The notes under the pieces were generated by a model. The model ran no database searches, was not told where the DNA came from, and saw nothing but the letters and a program-made list of their open reading frames with translations. Source: Balneola sp. (GTDB lineage Bacteria > Bacteroidota > Rhodothermia > Balneolales > Balneolaceae). Taken from it: a DNA stretch of 7,403 nucleotides. Every line of letters begins with the position of its first letter. Positions within the stretch are counted from its first letter, which is position 1. The stretch spans positions 1 through 7,403 of the forward strand of contig PCAT01000076.1 of assembly GCA_002730655.1 (NCBI GenBank), in the 5' to 3' direction. A program made the position numbers and the translations under genes. This document shows, piece after piece, positions 1 to 5,716 of the stretch.

Positions 1-80
1 GTAGTCTTTCCATGATCTACGTGTCCGATCGTTCCCACATTAACGTGGGGTTTAGTTCGCTGAAAGGTCTCTTTTGCCAT
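1..80 (-). CDS. tuf: Elongation factor Tu, N-terminal fragment (runs off the left edge)
   Basis: EF-Tu is the cytoplasmic GTPase that delivers aminoacyl-tRNA to the ribosomal A site. Only the first 26 codons plus two bases are in the window. They begin ATG at 80-78 and read MAKETFQRTKPHVNVGTIGH, followed by VDHGKT. The G1/P-loop GHVDHGKT (residues 19-26) is therefore complete and of EF-Tu type, not the AHIDAGKT type of EF-G. The gene follows fusA after a 30-nt gap on the same strand, the classical last position of the str operon. The upstream sequence AAAAGAACAAATAAA is A-rich with no real Shine-Dalgarno. Identity is secure from the N-terminus and the context. Whether the rest of the gene is intact, and whether a second tuf copy exists, cannot be seen. 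Confidence 0.95.
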   Translation of the reverse strand, partial: MAKETFQRTKPHVNVGTIGHVDHGKT

Positions 81-110
81 TTTATTTGTTCTTTTAAGTA
101 TTAAAATAGT

Positions 111-2249
111 TTAGGACTGACTCTCGATAATTTCCTGAGCCAATTTGTCTGGTACCTGTGTGTACTCCTCAAATTCCATTGAATATACAGCACGTCCCTG
201 AGTTAGGGATCGAAGATCTGTTGAATAACCAAACATCTCAGAAAGAGGAACATTCGCTTTCACAACTGAACCATTAGGATCTGAGTTCATACTTTGGATG
301 ATACCACGACGTGAATTAAGATCACCGATTACATCGCCCATATACTCTTCTGGTGTGGTAACTTCTACTTTCATTACCGGCTCCAATAATGCAGGTTTTG
401 CTTTCTTAGCCGAATCACGGAAACCACTTTTTGCGGCTAATTCAAAACTCAATTGATCTGAATCCACATCATGGTACGATCCGTCAAATAAACGAACTCC
501 TACATTTTGCACAGAATAGTTAGCCTGAATACCATTTTCTAGTGCCATTTTGAAACCTTTCTGAACCGAAGGAATAAATTCACGTGGTATATTACCTCCA
601 ACGATTTCGTTGATGAACATAAATCCCTCGTCTCGGCTTATTCGGTCTTCACGGCCCTCGTAATTATCAAAAAATTCAATAGGTGCGATTTCAAACTGAA
701 TATCTGCAAATTTACCCCGTCCACCCGTTTGTTTCTTGTACACCTCACGATGAGTAACATTTTTCGAAATCGTTTCGCGGTAAGATACCTGCGGAGCTCC
801 AACATTCGCTTCAACCTTAAATTCACGTCTCAAACGGTCGACTATTATTTCTAAATGAAGCTCACCCATGCCAGCAATGGTAGTCTGACCGGTTTCTTCA
901 TCAGTGCTTACTTTAAACGTCGGATCTTCTTCTGCTAATTTCTGGAGTCCTGTGGATAATTTATCACTATCTGCCTTTGTTTTAGGCTCAACCGCCAATT
1001 TAATTACCGGCTCCGGGAATGTAATTTGCTCCAAAATTACAGGCTGGTCTAAATCACAGAATGTATCACCGGTGAAGACCTCTTTAACTCCCACAACAGC
1101 AACTATATCTCCGGCTTGAGCGAAGTCCAAATCTTTTTTATCGTTTGCATGCATTTCAAGCAAACGTCCTACACGTTCTTTTCTACCCGTTGTAGAATTC
1201 AGTATATAAGATCCTTTGGTTAATCGTCCAGAGTATATTCGTGCAAATGTTAGCTTACCCACATAAGGATCAGTCATAATTTTAAAGGCAAGAGCACTAA
1301 ACGGGGCATCAGGATTTGCAATTCTGGTTATTTCGTCATCTGTATTTGGATCTATGCCATTGACCGCTTCAACATCTAATGGACTTGGCATAAAATCGAT
1401 AACACGATCTAACATAGCTTGCACACCTTTGTTTTTCAATGCAGTACCACACATTACTGGAGTGATGTCTTTTGCAATGGTCGCTTTTCTAATGGCATTA
1501 ATAATTTCTTCAGCAGAAATTTCTTCTTCCATTAAATATTTTTCCATTAGTGACTCATCATGGTCAGCTATTGCTTCAAGCATTTGCACTCGATAATCAT
1601 TCACGGTGTCTACCATGTTTTCAGGAATATCGATTACGTCGTACTTAGCACCCAGAGAGGCCTCATCCCAAACGATACCTTGCATATTAATGAGATCAAC
1701 CACTCCTTTGAAATTCTCTTCTCTGCCTATAGGAATTTGAATGGGAATAGGATTGGCGTTCAATTTGTCATCCAACTGACCAACAACGTTGTAAAAATCC
1801 GCACCTGTTCGATCCATTTTGTTTACAAATGCCATACATGGAACTTTGTACTTAGTTGCTTGTCGCCAAACTGTTTCTGACTGAGGCTGAACAGCACCTA
1901 CCGAGCAAAGTACAAATACTGCACCATCTAATACCCGAAGTGAACGCTCTACTTCTACAGTGAAGTCGACGTGACCAGGAGTATCAATAATGTTAATACG
2001 ATGGTCTTTCCAAATACAGTGAGTCGCCGCAGAAGTAATAGTAATGCCTCGCTCTTGCTCTTGCTCCATCCAATCCATAGTAGCTGCACCATCGTGCACC
2101 TCTCCAATACGATGACTTCTACCTGTATAAAAAAGAATACGCTCTGTTACCGTAGTTTTACCTGCATCAATATGAGCCATGATCCCGATGTTACGGGTGC
2201 GACTCATTTTGTCAAGTACTTTTGAATCCATTGTTGTAGTGTCAGACAT
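111..2249 (-). CDS. fusA: Elongation factor G
   Basis: EF-G is the GTPase that drives tRNA-mRNA translocation and, with RRF, ribosome recycling. The 712 residues are near the usual 690-705. The G domain shows G1 AHIDAGKT (25-32), G2 RGITI (67-71), G3 DTPGH (89-93, with the catalytic His93) and G4 NKMD (143-146). Domain II follows from about residue 310, domain III near 420-490, domain IV about 490-610 and domain V to the end, closing with the typical STDLRSLTQGRA segment. It lies 30 nt downstream of rpsG and 30 nt upstream of tuf, so it is probably co-transcribed from the rpsL promoter. The N-terminus is about ten residues longer than E. coli EF-G. In-frame ATGs at codons 1, 7 and 15 all precede the conserved RNIGI, and none has a clear ribosome binding site, so the exact start is uncertain. 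No frameshift or lost motif is seen. Confidence 0.97.
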   Translation of the reverse strand: MSDTTTMDSKVLDKMSRTRNIGIMAHIDAGKTTVTERILFYTGRSHRIGEVHDGAATMDWMEQEQERGITITSAATHCIWKDHRINIIDTPGHVDFTVEVERSLRVLDGAVFVLCSVGAVQPQSETVWRQATKYKVPCMAFVNKMDRTGADFYNVVGQLDDKLNANPIPIQIPIGREENFKGVVDLINMQGIVWDEASLGAKYDVIDIPENMVDTVNDYRVQMLEAIADHDESLMEKYLMEEEISAEEIINAIRKATIAKDITPVMCGTALKNKGVQAMLDRVIDFMPSPLDVEAVNGIDPNTDDEITRIANPDAPFSALAFKIMTDPYVGKLTFARIYSGRLTKGSYILNSTTGRKERVGRLLEMHANDKKDLDFAQAGDIVAVVGVKEVFTGDTFCDLDQPVILEQITFPEPVIKLAVEPKTKADSDKLSTGLQKLAEEDPTFKVSTDEETGQTTIAGMGELHLEIIVDRLRREFKVEANVGAPQVSYRETISKNVTHREVYKKQTGGRGKFADIQFEIAPIEFFDNYEGREDRISRDEGFMFINEIVGGNIPREFIPSVQKGFKMALENGIQANYSVQNVGVRLFDGSYHDVDSDQLSFELAAKSGFRDSAKKAKPALLEPVMKVEVTTPEEYMGDVIGDLNSRRGIIQSMNSDPNGSVVKANVPLSEMFGYSTDLRSLTQGRAVYSMEFEEYTQVPDKLAQEIIESQS

Positions 2250-2279
2250 GATGTGATAAATAAAATATATTTGGCGAAA

Positions 2280-2747
2280 TTAGAATCTGAAATGAGCAAA
2301 AGCCTTATTTGCCTCTGCCATTCGATGAGTTTCGTCTTTCTTACGAACCGCACCACCTTCGTTTTTAGAGGCGTCGATTAGTTCTCTAGACAGACGCAGA
2401 GACATGGATTTATCGTTTCTTGAACGTGCAGCTTTGATAAGCCAACGCATTCCTAATGCCGTACCTCGCTCTTGCCGAACTTCTACAGGGACTTGGTAAG
2501 TTGCACCACCAACTCGTCGGGATTTCACTTCTACTACAGGAGTTGAGTTCTGTAGAGCAGAACGGAAAACTTCCACTCCAGTTTCACCCGTACGTTCTTC
2601 GATTATCTCAAAAGCTTGGTAGACAATTTTTCTAGCAACACTTTTTTTTCCATCACGCATCAAATTATTTACAAAACGTGTAATTAGCTTATCGTCAAAT
2701 ATGGGGTCGGGCTGTACATCCCTTTTCTCTGCTTTTCTTCTACGCAT
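2280..2747 (-). CDS. rpsG: 30S ribosomal protein S7
   Basis: S7 nucleates assembly of the 30S head by binding the 3' major domain of 16S rRNA, and it lines the E site. The 155 residues match the usual bacterial length of about 156. The N-terminus MRRRKAEKRDVQPDPIF, the central RVGGATYQVPVEV hairpin segment and the GTALGMRWLIKAAR helix are characteristic. The C-terminus HRMAEANKAFAHFRF is complete. The start is ATG with no Shine-Dalgarno (upstream GTTTAGTTTGCTATT). Only 15 nt separate it from the rpsL stop, pointing to translational coupling within one transcript. In E. coli, S7 represses the operon through a structured rpsL-rpsG spacer of roughly 100 nt, and such a spacer is absent here. Confidence 0.98.
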   Translation of the reverse strand: MRRRKAEKRDVQPDPIFDDKLITRFVNNLMRDGKKSVARKIVYQAFEIIEERTGETGVEVFRSALQNSTPVVEVKSRRVGGATYQVPVEVRQERGTALGMRWLIKAARSRNDKSMSLRLSRELIDASKNEGGAVRKKDETHRMAEANKAFAHFRF

Positions 2748-2762
2748 AATAGCAAACTAAAC

Positions 2763-3143
2763 TTAAGATTTCGCTTTTGGTCTTTTTGTTCCGTAAAGGC
2801 TTCTACTCTGAGTGCGACCTTCTACACCAGCGGTATCGAGAGTCCCGCGAATAATGTGGTAACGGACACCAGGAAGATCTTTCACACGACCTCCACGTAT
2901 TAGTACGATACTATGCTCTTGCAGGTTGTGTCCTTCACCTGGAATGTAAGCCGTAACTTCAATACCATTTGTAAGGCGAACCCTAGCTACTTTACGTAAT
3001 GCAGAGTTAGGTTTCTTAGGTGTTGTAGTATATACACGTGTACATACTCCACGCTTTTGGGGACAGCTTTGCATTGCAGGGGCTGTGGTCTTGCGTTTAT
3101 TGGTATTTCTACCTTTTCTAATAAGTTGTTGTATCGTTGGCAC
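2763..3143 (-). CDS. rpsL: 30S ribosomal protein S12
   Basis: S12 sits at the decoding centre of the small subunit and controls accuracy. The 126 residues contain the near-invariant core PKKPNSALRK and GGRVKDLPGVRYH. Lys43 and Lys88, the positions changed in streptomycin-resistant mutants, are both wild type, and Asp89, the RimO methylthiolation site in E. coli, is present. The C-terminus SLYGTKRPKAKS is complete. The start is GTG at 3143-3141. It is the only reasonable choice, because an in-frame TGA lies two codons upstream and MPTIQQLIRK aligns with the family N-terminus. No Shine-Dalgarno precedes it. It is the first gene of the operon, followed by rpsG, fusA and tuf, with the promoter presumably in the AT-rich 3144-3351 gap shared with divergent recG. 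Confidence 0.98.
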   Translation of the reverse strand: MPTIQQLIRKGRNTNKRKTTAPAMQSCPQKRGVCTRVYTTTPKKPNSALRKVARVRLTNGIEVTAYIPGEGHNLQEHSIVLIRGGRVKDLPGVRYHIIRGTLDTAGVEGRTQSRSLYGTKRPKAKS

Positions 3144-3228
3144 TGTTCAAAATTTTGGTTTAGGCCAGAAATGACTTTATCCTTCAAATAAAGAGCTTGA
3201 AAATATACAACAACAAAAGCTATAAGTC

Positions 3229-3236
3229 CAAAGGTA
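3229..3236 (-). promoter_or_regulatory. Candidate -7 promoter box of the str operon
   Basis: Read on the minus strand these bases are TACCTTTG, an exact match to the Bacteroidota -7 consensus TAnnTTTG, 85 nt upstream of the rpsL GTG. This would give a leader of roughly 75-80 nt. The expected TTTG -33 element 19-21 nt further upstream is not present (the sequence there is CTATGATCAA), so the match could be chance in AT-rich DNA. The rest of 3144-3351 holds no gene and no clear E. coli-type -35/-10 pair on either strand. Confidence 0.25.
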
Positions 3237-3351
3237 AAACAAATAAAAAGTTTTGATCATAGATAAATGAGTTCAAATACCGCTATATTTTTCAAAGAAT
3301 ATGCATTAATCTCAAAAAAAATTGTAGCACAGATATATATTACTATACCAC

Positions 3352-5433
3352 GTGAACATATCTAAACTTAAAGGAATTAGCTCAAATAAACTAAGTGCTC
3401 TTGCCAAAGAAGGGATTCATTATGCGCAAGATTTACTCTTTTTCTTTCCGCGGCGCTATTTGGATAGGACTAATGTTCAAAAGATTGGTCAACTCCAGGG
3501 TATCGGTGAAGAAGTAACAGTAGCCGGGACTATTTCTCACATAAGTGAAAAAGGGTTTAAGTCCAAAAAGCGCCTTGAAATAGTTGTTAAAGATGAAACT
3601 GGTGGAATAAAAGCCGTTTGGTTTAAAGGGGCGTATTACATGAAAAAACGGTTTGCCGTGGGCCAAAAGATTGCTTTATTTGGTACAGTCAAGCAATTTG
3701 GACGCCATCTATCAATGGCACATCCCGAAACTGATGACATAAGTAAAGAAAGTGATTTAGCTGACTTTTCGACCATTGTAGCCATTTATCCAAGCGGGCA
3801 ACACTTCCATAAAGCACGGGTGTATAATAGCAATATCCAACAATGGATAGCTCAATTATTGAATCACCCCTCGCTCAGACACTTGATTCCTGAATTTTTA
3901 CCGGAATACATACGCAGTTTTTATGGCTTCCCTAATCGAACAGAAGCGATCAGAGCTATACATAATCCAAGTTCTCATGACTCCCATAAGCAAGCACTCA
4001 AGCGATTTAAATTTGAAGAGTTTTTCCTGTTCCAGCTCAGTATGGAACGTATTCACAGCGAACGATTAGCAGCCAAAGCTGGGCCTAGCTTAACCAAAAA
4101 TACCCCCAATACAAGACATTACTTCGAACATATACTCCCTTTTAAGCTAACATCCGGCCAAAAAAAGGCACTCATAGATATACAAGATGATGTTAGATCG
4201 GGGCGTCAGATGAATCGACTTATTCAGGGTGATGTTGGCGCCGGCAAAACCGCTGTCGCCATGGGTGCACTTCTAATGGCAGTCGATAATGGATTTCAAG
4301 GGGCCTTAGTCGCACCAACAGAAATTCTTGCAGAACAGCATTATACCACCTTGAAGGAAGCTTTTTCACAGCTTGACCTATCCATCAGACTCTTAGTAGG
4401 AGGGCAAAAAGTAGGGTTGCGACGCGATGTACTCACTGACATTGAGGGCGGTGGTTGTGATATTATAATTGGAACTCATGCTGTTATTCAGAAGGAGGTT
4501 CGGTTTCATAACTTGGGAATGGTGGTGATTGATGAGCAGCATCGATTTGGGGTTCAACAACGAGCCACATTAATGCACAACGCTAATAATCCCCACATGT
4601 TGGTCATGAGTGCGACACCTATTCCTCGCTCCCTAGCTATGTCTTTGTATGCCGACTTGGACATTTCTCTAATAAAGGGACTACCAGAAGGGCGAAAAAC
4701 TATTCGAACGGCCATTCGCTCCGAAAAAAAACGAAAAGATGTCTATCATTTTGTTGAACAAGAAATAAAGAACGGTGGACAGATATACATTATATATCCA
4801 TTAATTGAAGAATCAGAAGCCCTCGATTTGAAGGACGCCACCGCCGGTTATGAAAAGATTTGCGAGCGGTTTCCCTCTGTTCGGGTAGCCCTACTGCATG
4901 GACGAATTCTAAGCGAGGAGAAGGATGCCATAATGCAGTCATTTGCCAAAGGTGATATTGATATTTTGGTTTCAACAACCGTCATTGAAGTGGGAGTAAA
5001 TGTACCAAATGCTTCCGTCATGATCATAGAACATGCCGAGCGTTTTGGACTTTCTCAGTTACATCAGCTTAGAGGTCGGATTGGTCGCGGCACCCGGCAG
5101 AGCTACTGTATATTAATGCCTGATCATGCAGTAAGTAAATCAGGTGCCGTTCGACTTAAAACTATGGAGCGAACTACCGATGGGTTTGAAATTGCCGAAG
5201 TGGATCTTAGACTCCGGGGACCAGGTGACTTTCTAGGTACCAAACAAAGTGGATTGCCTGACTTTAGATTTGGTGATATTATCCAGGATCAAGACCTTTT
5301 GGAATTGGCGAAAAAACAGGCGAGAGAATTAATGGAGCAGGATTTTTTGCTTTCAAAACAAGAGCATCTAGAATTAAAACACTTTTTTGAATCCTATCAC
5401 CGTGAAAAAAAACTGTTTTATGGATTAGCATAA
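3352..5433 (+). CDS. recG: ATP-dependent DNA helicase RecG
   Basis: RecG is a superfamily 2 double-stranded DNA translocase that remodels stalled replication forks, Holliday junctions and R-loops. The 693 residues equal the E. coli length. An N-terminal helical segment (LFFFPRRYLDRT, about 29-40) leads into the OB-fold wedge domain at about 60-150. The helicase core shows motif I GDVGAGKT (293-300, Lys299 binds ATP phosphate), motif Ia APTEILAEQH, GTHA (374-377), motif II DEQH (394-397), motif III MSATP (419-423) and motif VI QLRGRIGRG (from 572). The C-terminal translocation region contains DGFEIAEVDLRLRGPGDFLG (from 610), ending in GTKQSG at 629-634. The start is GTG at 3352. An in-frame TAG at 3325 and the lack of any other ATG, GTG or TTG between leave no alternative upstream. 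No Shine-Dalgarno precedes it. It is divergent from the str operon and convergent with typA, so it is probably transcribed alone. Confidence 0.97.
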   Translation: MNISKLKGISSNKLSALAKEGIHYAQDLLFFFPRRYLDRTNVQKIGQLQGIGEEVTVAGTISHISEKGFKSKKRLEIVVKDETGGIKAVWFKGAYYMKKRFAVGQKIALFGTVKQFGRHLSMAHPETDDISKESDLADFSTIVAIYPSGQHFHKARVYNSNIQQWIAQLLNHPSLRHLIPEFLPEYIRSFYGFPNRTEAIRAIHNPSSHDSHKQALKRFKFEEFFLFQLSMERIHSERLAAKAGPSLTKNTPNTRHYFEHILPFKLTSGQKKALIDIQDDVRSGRQMNRLIQGDVGAGKTAVAMGALLMAVDNGFQGALVAPTEILAEQHYTTLKEAFSQLDLSIRLLVGGQKVGLRRDVLTDIEGGGCDIIIGTHAVIQKEVRFHNLGMVVIDEQHRFGVQQRATLMHNANNPHMLVMSATPIPRSLAMSLYADLDISLIKGLPEGRKTIRTAIRSEKKRKDVYHFVEQEIKNGGQIYIIYPLIEESEALDLKDATAGYEKICERFPSVRVALLHGRILSEEKDAIMQSFAKGDIDILVSTTVIEVGVNVPNASVMIIEHAERFGLSQLHQLRGRIGRGTRQSYCILMPDHAVSKSGAVRLKTMERTTDGFEIAEVDLRLRGPGDFLGTKQSGLPDFRFGDIIQDQDLLELAKKQARELMEQDFLLSKQEHLELKHFFESYHREKKLFYGLA

Positions 5434-5477
5434 AAATATTAAGGAACATTCTTAAATTAGGTACGTCTCAATATTTT
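5433..5477 (+). repeat. Nested AT-rich inverted repeat after recG
   Basis: AAAATATT at 5433-5440 is the exact reverse complement of AATATTTT at 5470-5477. Inside it TTAAG (5439-5443) pairs with CTTAA (5451-5455). It begins within the recG stop codon region. The stems are all or nearly all A/T, so the structure would be weak. It may contribute to termination or 3'-end protection of recG mRNA, or be chance in AT-rich DNA. Confidence 0.3.
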
Positions 5478-5485
5478 AACCCATC

Positions 5486-5520
5486 TTATACCATTACTTG
5501 AAGTATAGCCCTAATTTTTT
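5486..5520 (+). terminator. Weak candidate rho-independent terminator of recG
   Basis: TTATAC (5486-5491) can pair with GTATAG (5503-5508) as a 6-bp stem with one G-U pair and an 11-nt loop. Seven bases later there is a run of six T (5515-5520). The position, about 55 nt past the recG stop, is right for a terminator. The stem is short with a single G-C pair, so stability is low and the call is tentative. No comparable hairpin is evident downstream of typA on the minus strand. Confidence 0.3.
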
Positions 5521-5530
5521 ATGTAAGTGA

Positions 5531-5716
5531 TATATTTATACGACATCTAAAGATAATAGTACGCTTTATAGATTAAGGTTTATTCACGATATAGTACAAC
5601 AGCATAACATAAGCATTCGTACCATTGCTGAAAACGTAGGCTATAACTCTGCCTATTATCTAGAAAAGAAGTATGCTGAATTCTTGAAACAACTAGACCA
5701 AGACGACATCCACTAA
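5531..5716 (+). pseudogene. Relic of an AraC-family regulator C-terminus (putative)
   Basis: After TGA at 5528-5530 an open frame of 61 codons runs to TAA at 5714-5716 without any ATG, GTG or TTG, so it is unlikely to be translated as it stands. The middle reads ISIRTIAENVGYNSAYYLEK. This resembles the second helix-turn-helix of AraC-type DNA-binding domains (pattern I..IA..vGY.s..yF...FKK) and is preceded by an RLRF segment at the place of the linker helix. The end, YAEFLKQL, resembles the PSxFIKQL ending seen in some Bacteroidota AraC proteins, with several residues missing between. The first helix-turn-helix and any sensor domain are absent, and nothing recognisable precedes it in the other frames. 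I infer a decayed remnant left between recG and typA. It could also be a chance open stretch. Its stop overlaps the typA stop on the opposite strand. Confidence 0.4.

Noticed and set aside
638..826. A second minus-strand open frame of 62 codons inside fusA
   Set aside because: It is out of frame within a conserved EF-G domain IV coding region and has no family features.
904..2225. Several plus-strand open frames of 70-106 codons across 904-1119, 1354-1596, 1560-1880 and 1971-2225
   Set aside because: They lie wholly antisense to the intact fusA gene, resemble no protein family and follow from its codon use.
2763..3143. Possible streptomycin-resistance allele of rpsL
   Set aside because: Lys43 and Lys88 are both wild type, so the sequence gives no sign of target-site resistance.
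2987..3187. Minus-strand frame starting TTG at 3187 with an AAGGA just after it, overlapping rpsL
   Set aside because: It reads through the S12 coding sequence in another frame, and its protein resembles nothing. The AAGGA falls after its start codon and too far (about 35 nt) from the rpsL GTG to serve it.
3350..3355. CACGTG palindrome over the recG start codon
   Set aside because: A single 6-bp palindrome is expected by chance, and no bacterial regulator known to me is implied at this place.
3433..4978. Minus-strand open frames at 3433-3666 and 4790-4978
   Set aside because: Both are antisense to well-conserved parts of recG (the wedge domain and the second helicase lobe).
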